In this document: positions 24,704 through 34,197 of the stretch, piece after piece
Numbering within the stretch: position 1 is the first letter of the stretch
How the letters are laid out: every line of letters begins with the position of its first letter
NCBI RefSeq assembly: GCF_016907995.1
Contig: NZ_JAFBDA010000028.1
Span: 1 to 40,959 of the forward strand
From: Clostridium sardiniense
GTDB taxonomy: Bacteria; Bacillota; Clostridia; Clostridiales; Clostridiaceae
Direction: 5' to 3'
Length of the DNA stretch: 40,959 bases
Notes under the pieces: generated by a model
Seen by the model: the letters and a program-made list of their open reading frames with translations, nothing else
Database searches by the model: none
What the model was told of the DNA's origin: nothing
Program-made: the position numbers and the translations under genes

Positions 24704-25759
24704 ATGCAAGTTTTAATCGGAACAGGACTTTTATTATTAGTATTAGGTTTATTTACACTATTTAGTTACAAAGCACCACAAGGAATGAAAGCAATGGGGG
24801 CTCTTGCTAGTGCAGCATGTGCAAGCTTCTTAGTTGAAGCATTCCACTCTTCATTCTTTGGTGATGTATTAAATATAGAATTTTTAAAGAAAATTGGTAC
24901 AGCAAATGGCAGTCTTGGTGGTGTTGCCGCTGCAATCCTTGTGCCTTTAGCTCTTGGTGTATCACCTGTATATGCAGTTCTAATAGGACTATCATGTTCA
25001 GGACTTGGAATATTACCTGGATTCATTGCAGGGTATTTAATGTCTTTCGTTGTTAAATTTTTAGAAAAGAAACTACCTGGAGGATTAGATTTAATAGTTA
25101 TAATTGTATTTGCTGCTCCTTTAACTAGATTTATAGGAGATTGTATGACACCAGTAGTTGATTCAACACTTCTAAAAATCGGTCAAGTTTTAGTAGCTTC
25201 AGCTGACTCTAGTCCTATATTAATGGGAATAATTCTTGGTGGTATTATAACCGTTGTTGCAACTGCGCCTCTTAGTTCAATGGCCCTAACAGCTATGCTT
25301 GGTCTTACTGGAGCGCCAATGGCAATAGGTGCATTATCAGTATTTGGTTCATCTTTCTTAAACTTTGTTTTATTCAGTAAAATGAAATTTGGAAGTAAGA
25401 AAGATACTATATCTGTAGCTATAGAGCCTCTTACTCAAGCAGATATAATTACCGCAAACCCTCTCCCAGTTTATATAACTAATTTCATAGGTGGTGCTTT
25501 ATGCGGTATTATAATTGTTATAATGGGACTTACAAATATGTCTCCAGGTACAGCTACCCCTATTGCAGGATTTGCAGTAATGTTTGCATATAATCCAGCA
25601 TTTAAAGTATTATTAACAGCTTTAGGTTGTGTAGTTGTAAGTGCCGGCAGTGGTTACTTAGGTTATATGATGTTTAAAAACCATAAGATACGTACAGCTG
25701 CTGAAATTCGTGGAGAAAATGTAATTTCAGAGGAAATACTTCAAAAAGAAGCATCATAA
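24704..25759 (+). CDS. PfoR/PTS EIIC-2-like membrane protein
   Basis: 351-residue protein with about nine hydrophobic segments, beginning MQVLIGTGLLLLVLGLFTLF. It matches the group typed as PTS EIIC family 2, which includes PfoR of Clostridium perfringens. Segments such as RFIGDCMTPVVDSTL and ATAPLSSMALTAMLGLTGAP recur in that family. No EIIA or EIIB partner is nearby, so it may not be a true PTS permease. AGGAGG precedes the ATG, 42 bases after sdaAA, and a terminator follows. The operon context suggests a role in uptake or sensing of serine or a related compound; that is inference. Confidence 0.82.
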   Translation: MQVLIGTGLLLLVLGLFTLFSYKAPQGMKAMGALASAACASFLVEAFHSSFFGDVLNIEFLKKIGTANGSLGGVAAAILVPLALGVSPVYAVLIGLSCSGLGILPGFIAGYLMSFVVKFLEKKLPGGLDLIVIIVFAAPLTRFIGDCMTPVVDSTLLKIGQVLVASADSSPILMGIILGGIITVVATAPLSSMALTAMLGLTGAPMAIGALSVFGSSFLNFVLFSKMKFGSKKDTISVAIEPLTQADIITANPLPVYITNFIGGALCGIIIVIMGLTNMSPGTATPIAGFAVMFAYNPAFKVLLTALGCVVVSAGSGYLGYMMFKNHKIRTAAEIRGENVISEEILQKEAS

Positions 25760-25800
25760 GAAATATTAAATAAAAAATATATATTAATATATAAGCTTTA

Positions 25801-25834
25801 GAGTGTAGAATTTATCTGCACTCTTTTCTTTTTC
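25801..25834 (+). terminator. terminator of the serine dehydratase operon
   Basis: Stem GAGTGTAGA / TCTGCACTC (one G-U pair, loop of five) followed by TTTTCTTTTT, 41 bases after the stop codon. Confidence 0.75.
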
Positions 25835-25953
25835 AAATAAAATAAAATTAGACAACAAAAAAGTTACATTCAAGTATTGATATAGTCAAAATAGTTATTA
25901 TTAAATATTTTTATATTTATTTTAATTATATTTTAATTATCATTAAAATATAA

Positions 25954-25982
25954 TTGTATTTTTCTTGTATTCATAATATAAT
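25954..25982 (+). promoter_or_regulatory. promoter of the secreted transglutaminase-like gene
   Basis: TTGTAT (25954-25959), 17-bp spacer, TATAAT (25977-25982), about 54 bases upstream of the ATG. Confidence 0.6.
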
Positions 25983-26035
25983 AAAACAAATTATAACTAT
26001 TACTAAAAAATACAAATTTATTTAGGGGGATATTT

Positions 26036-28045
26036 ATGAAAAAAAAGTTAATAAGTCTATTGATTATCTCAACAATATCATCAACTTATTTTACATCTAA
26101 AATAAGTCATGCTGATACTGTAGAAAACTATCCTAAGGGAGATAATGCTGTCGTTGAAAACTACTCTAATACTACGAAGGCTACTAATGTAAACGATAAT
26201 AAACCAGAGACAAAAGAATTTGATAACTCATATATAAACTTTAAAAACATATGGGGTGGAAATTCATTAAAAATTTTATTTAATCAAAATACAATGAAAA
26301 TAGAGGCAATTGCAAAATCTGATAATTTTGGAAACTCAAATAATAACTTTACCTTCAAATTAATCAATAAAAAAAATGGACAAGCAATTCTAGATACAAC
26401 TGCAAATAGTAAATATGTTAATAATTTTGTATCTAAGATTAATAATGCATCATTCAATTATGGAGATATCGTAGCATTAAATATTAATAAATCTTCTGGA
26501 TTATCTAATCCTACTTTATATAGCAACAAAAATTCAACAAGAACAGATTGTATTGAAAAAACTCAATATTTTGAGATAACTAAGAATGGACTTGTAAACT
26601 ATACTCCACGCATAGATGTTAAACCATTACATATTTTAGGAGAAGGCGCTGTCACATCAGCTACTATTATAGGAACTACTAATCCAGGTAACAAGGTTTG
26701 TGTTTCTGTAGAGGGTAATAATTACTATGAAAATGCTGATTCAAATGGAAGCTTCTCAATAAATATAATTGATAGCAAAGGATTAAATGCTACTACTCCA
26801 ATATACGTTAGTGTTGGTGAATTTAAAGCTTCTATCTATCCTCAATTATCAAATAAAGAAAATCTGAAGCAAGAGACAATTACAGGATATAAATATATTT
26901 TAAATGCAAATTTAAATGAATTAACTAAACCTACTAATTCTGAAGTATATTATGCAAGAACCCTATTAAGTAAAGAGGGACAAAAAGCTTGGGACTTAGC
27001 TTATAGAACTTTACTTAATTATGATAATAGTGATAATAAGTATCCAAGAGATTCTCAAGGAAATACCATAATTTCTATAGATTATGCTTCTAAAGGAATA
27101 AATATAAATGCTGATGATGCACAAAAAATACAAAAGTATTTAGTTAGAAACTGCCCAAAAATGTTCTTATTAAAAGACTGGCCAGCATCTCCTATTAATA
27201 AAGATGGAAAAGTTATTGGACAAAAGTTTTACATAGGTAACGGAGCCCAAAATGGAGATGATTATCATAAACAACTTTTAAAAACAGAAAAATCAGTTTC
27301 AGAGATTCTAAGTAAAATTCAACCCAATATGAATATATATCAAATAATTCAAGCAATACAAATTCATTATGAAAATATGGTTAGTTATATGGTGTCAGGA
27401 GCTGACAGTGATATTAGGGGAACATTCATAGCTCATAAAGCTATCTGTGGAGGATATTCTAAAGGTTATGAATATTTACTTCAAAGATTAGGAATTGAGG
27501 CAATATGGGTAAATGGATATGCTGCTGGACCTCACGCTTGGAACTTTGTTAACTTATATGGAAATTGGTATTTAAGTGATACAACTTGGGGTGGTCAAAA
27601 CTGGTACTTAAATGGCTTCGATAGCAAGTTTACTGAAAACCATAAAGTTTATGATACATACGATGTTATGCCTAAATTAGCAAAAGATAGTATTCCTTGG
27701 GATATAGGAAATATTGACAAAAATATAGTTAACTTAACTGGAGTAGTAAACTACCATAACAATAATGATGGAACAATTACAGTAACATACAATGATAGCC
27801 AAAATATAAATAAGAATATTCAAATAAATTCTAGCTTAAATGATTGGAAGCCAGTTGATATGAAGAATGATGGAAATGGACTATGGAGTGTAACTATCGC
27901 GAATAAAAGTGAAAATAAAGATATCAACTTCTTCTTTACTATAAATGACCAATATTCAACTACAGGTAATATTAAAGAAAATAACTTAAAAACAGATTTA
28001 TTTCCTAATGGAATGAATAATATTGTATTAGATAATGTGAGGTAA
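26036..28045 (+). CDS. large secreted protein with transglutaminase-like core
   Basis: 669 residues. A signal peptide spans 1-26 (cleavage near SHA-DT). Residues about 65-190 resemble the mucin/carbohydrate-binding module of clostridial M60-type proteins (FNYGDIVALNI, QYFEITKNGLV). About 195-265 is Ig-like (VTSATIIGTTNPGNKVCV). About 285-550 holds a transglutaminase-type papain fold with C471 (AICGGYS), H500 (GPHAWNFV) and D515 (SDTTWGG) as a plausible triad. About 565-665 looks like a starch/glycogen-binding or E-set module (NSSLNDWKPVDMKN, GLWSVTI). There is no sortase motif. Transglutaminase-like secreted proteins may be peptidases or cross-linkers; the activity here is not known. Confidence 0.8.
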   Translation: MKKKLISLLIISTISSTYFTSKISHADTVENYPKGDNAVVENYSNTTKATNVNDNKPETKEFDNSYINFKNIWGGNSLKILFNQNTMKIEAIAKSDNFGNSNNNFTFKLINKKNGQAILDTTANSKYVNNFVSKINNASFNYGDIVALNINKSSGLSNPTLYSNKNSTRTDCIEKTQYFEITKNGLVNYTPRIDVKPLHILGEGAVTSATIIGTTNPGNKVCVSVEGNNYYENADSNGSFSINIIDSKGLNATTPIYVSVGEFKASIYPQLSNKENLKQETITGYKYILNANLNELTKPTNSEVYYARTLLSKEGQKAWDLAYRTLLNYDNSDNKYPRDSQGNTIISIDYASKGININADDAQKIQKYLVRNCPKMFLLKDWPASPINKDGKVIGQKFYIGNGAQNGDDYHKQLLKTEKSVSEILSKIQPNMNIYQIIQAIQIHYENMVSYMVSGADSDIRGTFIAHKAICGGYSKGYEYLLQRLGIEAIWVNGYAAGPHAWNFVNLYGNWYLSDTTWGGQNWYLNGFDSKFTENHKVYDTYDVMPKLAKDSIPWDIGNIDKNIVNLTGVVNYHNNNDGTITVTYNDSQNINKNIQINSSLNDWKPVDMKNDGNGLWSVTIANKSENKDINFFFTINDQYSTTGNIKENNLKTDLFPNGMNNIVLDNVR

Positions 28046-28121
28046 TATTCACAGAATAACTAAAATAATGTTATACTATTTTTTATGAATATAATATATA
28101 TATCTTAGTCTATATACAAAT

Positions 28122-28156
28122 AAAATCCTAGAGATTACTCTCTAGGATTTTTATTT
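28122..28156. terminator. bidirectional terminator between the secreted protein gene and treC
   Basis: Stem AAATCCTAGAGA / TCTCTAGGATTT with loop TTAC and T-rich flanks on both strands, between convergent genes. Confidence 0.85.
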
Positions 28157-29819
28157 ATAAATATATAGCTAGGCTTTCATATGGTCTTAAGTTTACCTCT
28201 TTTGATATTTTACTATCATTATAATTACTTATTAGTATCTTACTATTTTCTAAATTGTAGTTAGATAATGAAACTTTAGATTCAGTACCATAGAAATTAC
28301 ATAAAACAATAAGTTTATTATCTCCAAGCACTCTTTCATAAGCTAATATGCTATCACTCCCTTTTAATAAAGGTACAATCTCACCATCACTAATTATCTC
28401 ATGCTGTTTTCTTAAATTTACTAAATCTTTATAGTAATTGTATATAGATTTATCATCATTTAAGTTTTTCTCTACATTTATATCTTTATAATTCTTCGAT
28501 ATATTTATCCAAGGTGTTCCCTTAGTAAATCCGCTATTTGTCTCTCCATTCCACTGCACTGGGGTACGAGAATTATCTCTTGATTTAGATTTAAGAATAT
28601 CTAATATTTTCTCCTCATCATAACCTTTCTCTTTAAGATCTTTAAATGCATTTATAGACTCAACATCTCTATATTCATCTATACTCTCAAACTTTGGATT
28701 TGTCATCCCAATCTCTTCACCTTGATATATATAAGGAGTCCCCCTCATTAAATGAATAGCAGTTGCCAGCATTTTACCACTTTTTTCATGGAAGTTATTA
28801 TCATCACCAAATCTTGATAATACTCTTGGTTGATCATGGTTACACCAAAACAATGCATTCCATCCATCCCCTACTTCCATTCCTACTTGCCAATCAAATA
28901 ATATATCCTTTAACTTTTTAAAGTCAAAATCCATTAAGCTCCACTTATCACCATTTAGATAATCTACTTTTAAATGATGGAAACTAAATGTCATAGTTAA
29001 TTCTTTCCTTGATGGCTTAGTATATTTAATGCAATTATCTATTGTTGTTGATGACATTTCACCTACAGTCATCGAATCATCATACTTAGAAAATACCTCT
29101 TCGTTCATTTCTCTTAAGTACTCATGAATTTTAGGTCCATCTGTATAAAATCTTCTACCATCGTGATTTGTATCTTCTAAAGTATCGTTTAAAAACCTTT
29201 GATCTTTAGACAGTAAGTTTACAACATCAAGTCTAAACCCATCAACACCTTTATCCATCCAGAATCTCATCATCTTATATATTTCTTCTCTTAAAATCTT
29301 ATTTTCCCAATTTAAATCTGCTTGAGTTACATCAAATAAGTGAAGATAATATTCATCTAAACTTTCAACATACTTCCAAGCTGATCCACCAAATTTTGAT
29401 ACCCAATTTGTTGGTAGCTCTTCATTCTTTCCTTTTTTCCATATATAGAAATCATGATATGGATTGCCTTCACCTTTTATAGCTTCTTTAAACCATTTAT
29501 GCTCTGTAGATGTATGATTAACTACCATATCCATTATTATCTTTAATCCTCTTTTATGAGCTTCATCAAGTAACATCTCAAAGTCTTCCATCGTTCCAAA
29601 TAAAGGATCTATATTATAATAATCAGCTATATCATATCCATTATCATTTTGTGGAGATACATATATTGGAGTAAGCCAAACTACCTCTACCCCTAGGTTC
29701 TTTAAATAATCTAATTTTTCTATAATCCCTTTAATATCTCCAATTCCATCACCATTGCTATCATTAAAGCTCTTTGGGTATATTTGATATACCGTAGCTT
29801 TTTTCCACCAATTATTCAT
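28155..29819 (-). CDS. treC: trehalose-6-phosphate hydrolase
   Basis: 554-residue GH13 enzyme that splits trehalose-6-phosphate into glucose and glucose-6-phosphate. The start WWKKATVYQIYPKSFNDSNG is typical of the oligo-1,6-glucosidase/TreC branch. The catalytic nucleophile is D198 (GFRLDVV), the acid/base E254 (VGEMSS) and the stabilising Asp D329 (CNHDQPR). No signal peptide is present, fitting a cytoplasmic phosphorylated substrate. It lies 68 bases downstream of treP in the same operon, with treR upstream and divergent. That context favours TreC over other alpha-glucosidases. Confidence 0.93.
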   Translation of the reverse strand: MNNWWKKATVYQIYPKSFNDSNGDGIGDIKGIIEKLDYLKNLGVEVVWLTPIYVSPQNDNGYDIADYYNIDPLFGTMEDFEMLLDEAHKRGLKIIMDMVVNHTSTEHKWFKEAIKGEGNPYHDFYIWKKGKNEELPTNWVSKFGGSAWKYVESLDEYYLHLFDVTQADLNWENKILREEIYKMMRFWMDKGVDGFRLDVVNLLSKDQRFLNDTLEDTNHDGRRFYTDGPKIHEYLREMNEEVFSKYDDSMTVGEMSSTTIDNCIKYTKPSRKELTMTFSFHHLKVDYLNGDKWSLMDFDFKKLKDILFDWQVGMEVGDGWNALFWCNHDQPRVLSRFGDDNNFHEKSGKMLATAIHLMRGTPYIYQGEEIGMTNPKFESIDEYRDVESINAFKDLKEKGYDEEKILDILKSKSRDNSRTPVQWNGETNSGFTKGTPWINISKNYKDINVEKNLNDDKSIYNYYKDLVNLRKQHEIISDGEIVPLLKGSDSILAYERVLGDNKLIVLCNFYGTESKVSLSNYNLENSKILISNYNDSKISKEVNLRPYESLAIYL

Positions 29820-29887
29820 TATAATTTTTCCTCCTAAGATTACTTAAAGGAATTGCATACTATTAGTGCAATCCCCCCCAAGATTAT

Positions 29888-31315
29888 CTATCTATTATTT
29901 TTAATTTGATCTCTCTTGTAGAATACAAATGTTAATATAAATGGTACTGCCACTGCAACTCCCATAGCTAACATATATGTTATCCAATGACTAGGTTGTA
30001 TTGCTAAGAATGCTGGAAGTCCTCCAACACCAATTGAATTTGCAAGCACTCCTGTCATTATTGATACTACTGCCGCTGATGCTGAACCTATTATAGCTGC
30101 ATAGAATGGATATTTAAACTTTAGGTTTACACCAAACATTGCAGGTTCTGTAACACCAAGCCAAGCAGATATTCCTGATGAAAGTGCTATTGATTTTATC
30201 TTTGAATCCCTCTTATACAATATAACCATGGCCATTGCAGCTGAACCTTGTGCTATATTACTTAATGCTATTAAAGGCCATATCATTGTTCCCCCATTAT
30301 TAGCAATAAGCTGTAAGTCAACAGCTATAAATGTATGGTGAAGACCTGTTATTACAAGCGGTGCATATACAAGTCCAAAAACTATAGCTCCAATTATCTT
30401 AAATGGTCCAGTTAAAAGATATGTGAATACCGCTGCTAATCCATTACCTATTTCACGTGATACTGGCCCTATTATTATATAAGAAAGAAGTACTGTAACT
30501 ATTATTGCAACAAATGGTACTATAATCATTTTTAATACATCTGGTATATATTTTTTTATTGTAATTTCTATCTTTGATAGTGTAATACCTGCAAGTATTG
30601 CTGGTATTACTTGTGCTTGATAACCAACTTTATCTACTGTAATAATTCCAAAATCCCAGAAAGGAATAGCTCCTTTTGCCGCTGCTTCTGCATAACCGTA
30701 AGCATTCAATAACTGAGGTGATACTAAACATATTCCAAGTACTATACCAAGTATCTCAGATCCACCAAATTTCTTAACAGTTGACCAAGTTACACCTACA
30801 GGCAAGAAGTGGAATATAGCTTCACCTATTACCCATAAAAAGCTATGAACTTCTCCAAGTACAGGATGCAGTTGAATTAATGTTTGAGTTCCATCCCCAA
30901 ATATAGCTAAGTCACCAATAATGTTTCTAAATCCAAGTATAAGACCACCAGTTATAATAGCAGGAAGAAGTGGTATAAATATCTCAGCAAGCCCACCTAT
31001 TATACGCTGCATAATATTCATATTCTCTTGTGCTGCTTTCTTACTTTCTTCTTTAGATACAGATTTTATATTTCCAGCTTCAATAAAATCATTAAAGAAC
31101 TCACCTACTTTGTTTCCTATTACAACTTGAAATTGACCTGCATTTGTAAACGTACCTTTTACAGAATCTAATTTTTCAATCTCTTTAGGTTTTGCCTTAG
31201 ACTGATCTTTTAAAACAAGTCTTAATCTTGTAACACAGTGTGAAGCACTAACTACATTTTCTTTTCCACCAACTAGTTCTAAAACTTTTTCGGCTTCTTT
31301 TCTATATACTCCCAT
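29888..31315 (-). CDS. treP: PTS trehalose-type transporter subunit EIIBC
   Basis: 475 residues: an N-terminal EIIB domain (C27 in ASHCVTRLRLV is the phosphorylated cysteine) followed by an EIIC membrane domain (about 105-470, with FLPVGVTWSTVKKFGG, VITGLHHTFIAVDLQ and GVTEPAMFGVNLKF). It has no EIIA domain. The start is the ATG giving MGVYRKEAEK, 7 bases after AAGGAGG; a longer in-frame start would run through the promoter and operator region. It imports trehalose as trehalose-6-phosphate for TreC. Two operators and a cre site lie upstream. Confidence 0.92.
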   Translation of the reverse strand: MGVYRKEAEKVLELVGGKENVVSASHCVTRLRLVLKDQSKAKPKEIEKLDSVKGTFTNAGQFQVVIGNKVGEFFNDFIEAGNIKSVSKEESKKAAQENMNIMQRIIGGLAEIFIPLLPAIITGGLILGFRNIIGDLAIFGDGTQTLIQLHPVLGEVHSFLWVIGEAIFHFLPVGVTWSTVKKFGGSEILGIVLGICLVSPQLLNAYGYAEAAAKGAIPFWDFGIITVDKVGYQAQVIPAILAGITLSKIEITIKKYIPDVLKMIIVPFVAIIVTVLLSYIIIGPVSREIGNGLAAVFTYLLTGPFKIIGAIVFGLVYAPLVITGLHHTFIAVDLQLIANNGGTMIWPLIALSNIAQGSAAMAMVILYKRDSKIKSIALSSGISAWLGVTEPAMFGVNLKFKYPFYAAIIGSASAAVVSIMTGVLANSIGVGGLPAFLAIQPSHWITYMLAMGVAVAVPFILTFVFYKRDQIKNNR

Positions 31316-31349
31316 TTGTATCCTCCTTTTATATAACGTTTTCTCTTTT

Positions 31350-31363
31350 TGTAAACGTTTGAC
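31350..31363 (-). promoter_or_regulatory. cre site in the treP leader
   Basis: TGTAAACGTTTGAC matches the CcpA cre consensus at 12 of 14 positions around a palindromic AAACGTTT. It lies about 10-23 bases after the predicted treP transcription start, where bound CcpA would act as a roadblock. Confidence 0.65.
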
Positions 31364-31379
31364 CATTGTTCTTATGTTT

Positions 31380-31408
31380 ATAATAACTTGTTCAAACAAG
31401 TTTGTCAA
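31380..31408 (-). promoter_or_regulatory. treP promoter with operator 1 filling the spacer
   Basis: TTGACA (31403-31408), 17-bp spacer, TATTAT (31380-31385) on the minus strand. The spacer is occupied by the dyad ACTTGTT-CA-AACAAGT (31386-31401), so a bound repressor would cover the promoter. Confidence 0.8.
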
Positions 31409-31409
31409 C

Positions 31410-31425
31410 ACTTGTTTGAACAAGT
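31410..31425. promoter_or_regulatory. TreR operator 2
   Basis: ACTTGTT-TG-AACAAGT, a 7-2-7 dyad and the reverse complement of operator 1. The centres are 24 bp apart, slightly over two helical turns, suiting cooperative binding. It sits between the treP -35 and the treR promoter. Confidence 0.75.
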
Positions 31426-31437
31426 TGTCAAATTTTA

Positions 31438-31466
31438 ATGACTACTAGTAAAAAAGTGTATATAAT
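31438..31466 (+). promoter_or_regulatory. promoter of treR
   Basis: ATGACT (31438-31443), 17-bp spacer, TATAAT (31461-31466), 34 bases upstream of the treR ATG. The operators lie just upstream, so autoregulation is possible. Confidence 0.6.
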
Positions 31467-31499
31467 ATACTTACAGAAACATTTTGAAGGGAGACAATT

Positions 31500-32219
31500 A
31501 TGTCTAAAAGTAAATACTTAGATGTATATAACTATCTTAAAGAAAATATATTAAATGAGAATTTTAAAGCTGGAGAAAAATTGCCTTCAGAAAGTGAACT
31601 TACATCTAGATTTTCTGTAAGTAGAAACACAGTTAGAAGAGCAATAGATATGTTAGCTACTGATGGGCTCACAACAAGCGTTCATGGAAAAGGTGTATTT
31701 GTTATAGAAAATAAACCTTTTAAATTCTTAGTTGGAGGACTTCAAAGTTTTAAAGAAGCATCTAGAAATAATAGTATTAAGTTTATAACCAATGTTCCAT
31801 TATTTGAGGAATTGATTGTAGATGATAAATTATCAAAAAAGACAGGGTTCCCTATTGGAAGTAAAGTTCTACATATTTTAAGAGTCAGAAATATAAATGA
31901 TGAAAATGTAATCTTGGATATAAATTATTTTTTACTTGATACAGTTTTGGGATTAACTAAAGAAATGGCTTCTGGTTCAATATATAAATTCCTAGAGGAG
32001 GATTCAAATATAAAAATAGCAGGTGCTCAAAAATTAGTATCCGTAGAACCCGTGTCTTCTTTGGATAGAAAGTTCATTGACCTAGGAAATAATAATTTAG
32101 TTGCAATAATTAAAAACTTTGCTTATCTAGATGATGGTACACTATTTGAGTATACAGAATCTCACCATAGACCTGACAAATTTACATTTACTACATTTGC
32201 ACGTAGGTCTAATAGCTAA
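31500..32219 (+). CDS. treR: GntR-family repressor of the trehalose operon
   Basis: 239 residues. The N-terminal GntR winged helix (about 1-70, KLPSESELTSRFSVSRNTVRRAIDML, TSVHGKGVFV) is followed by a UTRA effector domain (about 85-235, with FTTFARR at the end) like TreR of Bacillus. The effector is expected to be trehalose-6-phosphate. GAAGGGAG precedes the ATG. It is divergent from treP-treC with twin operators between them. Confidence 0.93.
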   Translation: MSKSKYLDVYNYLKENILNENFKAGEKLPSESELTSRFSVSRNTVRRAIDMLATDGLTTSVHGKGVFVIENKPFKFLVGGLQSFKEASRNNSIKFITNVPLFEELIVDDKLSKKTGFPIGSKVLHILRVRNINDENVILDINYFLLDTVLGLTKEMASGSIYKFLEEDSNIKIAGAQKLVSVEPVSSLDRKFIDLGNNNLVAIIKNFAYLDDGTLFEYTESHHRPDKFTFTTFARRSNS

Positions 32220-32262
32220 AAAAGTAGTATAAGGGTAAACCCTTTATACTACTTTTTATTTT
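32219..32262. terminator. bidirectional terminator between treR and the LtaS-like gene
   Basis: Stem AAAGTAGTATAAGGG with CCCTTTATACTACTTT (one bulge), loop TAAA, with A-rich and T-rich flanks. Confidence 0.82.
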
Positions 32263-32290
32263 CTAAATATATTATATAAGAATTATTGTT

Positions 32291-34114
32291 CTAATTGACT
32301 AAATCTCTATTTTCGAAATACTTATTCTTTATTATATAATCAGCTATTTGATATGCCTCTTCTAATTTTTCCTTTTCTTCAGGGGTAGGATTACCAACTA
32401 CTATACCGCCTTTAATCACAGTAGCATCTCTATTTGTATTTAAGAGATTTCTTCCCATAAATTTAGCATTCGTATCTATTCCTAAAAGATATAAAATTGT
32501 AGGTGCTATATCAGTTTGTCCCCCCGGAACATTTAAAGTCTCGCCTTTTATTCCTTTTCCATAAATAAATAGTGGTATTTTATGATCTACGTTCTTCCAC
32601 CAATCCCCTTCAAGAGGTAAGTTTTGAATTTCATCATTATAATATTTATGAACTCCTGTATGATCTCCATATATAACAAGAACAGTATTATCTAAAAGTC
32701 CAAGTTTTTCTAACTTATTCATAAAGAAACCTATTTGCTCATCTGCATAATGAACACTCTGGAAATATCCACCAAGCTTATTCTCATCAATTTCTTTTGG
32801 AAGTTTTAGCTCTCTATACTTATCTGGTAAATCAAAAGGACCATGACTTGATAAAGTAGGAAGCATTGAAAAGAATGGTTCTTTTAATGTCTTAAGTTTA
32901 TCCGCATATTGATCGTAAAATGATCTATCTGAAAGTCCCATTCCAAAGAAATCATCTGTATTATAGGAAGCTACATCCCACATTCCTTCATATCCTAATG
33001 CATTACTGTGAGCTTCAGACCAATTCCAATCACCAGCTCTTTCAGCATGTGTAGATACAGCAGTATATCCATTTTTTCTAAGTATTCTTGGAAGTGCAGG
33101 ATACTTAACATCTGCATGAGTTAAAAATGTAACACTATCTCCTAATGTCAACAGACCTGAATTCACCATCATATCACAATCTATACTATTTCCTGCATTA
33201 TTTTGCTCATATATATTATCAAAATAAAATGATTTATTCATAAGCTTATTCAAATTTGGAGTTATCTCTTGACCATATACTTTCTGTCCTATTACAAAGT
33301 TTTCTAATGACTCTATTTGCATGAATATAACATTTTTCCCCTTAAACATCCCCTTATATTCATTATCAGGTAGTTTTTGATTATTCCATTTAAGCCATTC
33401 ATCAACCTGTTTCATTTGATCTTCATTTGGTTTCATATTTTTTTTCTCTAATGCTACCGCTGCCTCATATATATGATATCCTATTGGAGAAGCATTGTGC
33501 ATCATTGCAAATGGTGACCATTCAGTACTCATATATGATACTCTACCATCCGTAATATCTTTTACATCAATTAAGTAGTGAGTTCCATATATAGTAGCAA
33601 TGCAAGCAATTATCCCACCAATTGCTAACTTTACATTTTTCTTATAATTACTTATACACTTTGCTTTATTTCTTATTACTATAAAAATTGGTATATCTAT
33701 TATAAACAGTAGATCTAATATATCTGGGTTTACCAGACTTTGTTTTAGTGGATTAAACATTTCTCTAAAGAATATATGTCTAAGACCCAAATAATCTCTA
33801 TTTGCTCTATAGTACCAAAGATCTGCTAATAATAATAATGAATATAAAACATCAATTACTATTAGATAGCTAAGCTGTCTTTTACCCTTAAAGAAAAATG
33901 CTGGAATAACTAATATGGCTATAAATGCTATATGCGCAAATATTAACTCTATATCTACATGAACTCCCCATCCAATAAATGTTCTTCCTGTATTTGAAGA
34001 ACCTATAGCCATAAATGATACTGTCTTTATTATAAGCATAAACACTACAGCAAATTTAATTACAGTTTGATTACTTATTTTCTTAAAAATATCACATGCT
34101 TTTTTTAAATTCAT
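32291..34114 (-). CDS. LtaS-like membrane sulfatase-fold phosphatidylglycerol transferase
   Basis: 607 residues: five membrane helices in the first 180, then an extracytoplasmic sulfatase-type domain. Metal and catalytic residues by alignment to LtaS are E268 (FMQIESLEN), D484 and H485 (YGDHTGVH). The nucleophile position is S310 in AGNSIDCD, whereas LtaS of Staphylococcus has Thr. Spacing between these residues closely follows LtaS. LtaS-type enzymes transfer glycerol-phosphate or phosphoethanolamine to surface polymers. It follows a GT-C glycosyltransferase gene by 83 bases on the same strand, so both may modify the same envelope glycan or lipid. Substrate unknown. Confidence 0.85.
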   Translation of the reverse strand: MNLKKACDIFKKISNQTVIKFAVVFMLIIKTVSFMAIGSSNTGRTFIGWGVHVDIELIFAHIAFIAILVIPAFFFKGKRQLSYLIVIDVLYSLLLLADLWYYRANRDYLGLRHIFFREMFNPLKQSLVNPDILDLLFIIDIPIFIVIRNKAKCISNYKKNVKLAIGGIIACIATIYGTHYLIDVKDITDGRVSYMSTEWSPFAMMHNASPIGYHIYEAAVALEKKNMKPNEDQMKQVDEWLKWNNQKLPDNEYKGMFKGKNVIFMQIESLENFVIGQKVYGQEITPNLNKLMNKSFYFDNIYEQNNAGNSIDCDMMVNSGLLTLGDSVTFLTHADVKYPALPRILRKNGYTAVSTHAERAGDWNWSEAHSNALGYEGMWDVASYNTDDFFGMGLSDRSFYDQYADKLKTLKEPFFSMLPTLSSHGPFDLPDKYRELKLPKEIDENKLGGYFQSVHYADEQIGFFMNKLEKLGLLDNTVLVIYGDHTGVHKYYNDEIQNLPLEGDWWKNVDHKIPLFIYGKGIKGETLNVPGGQTDIAPTILYLLGIDTNAKFMGRNLLNTNRDATVIKGGIVVGNPTPEEKEKLEEAYQIADYIIKNKYFENRDLVN

Positions 34115-34197
34115 AATTTTATCTTCACCTATTTCATCCTACTCCTATTGTCTTATAAAATATATCTTTTAAATATCTTCATTTTATAATTCTTAAG

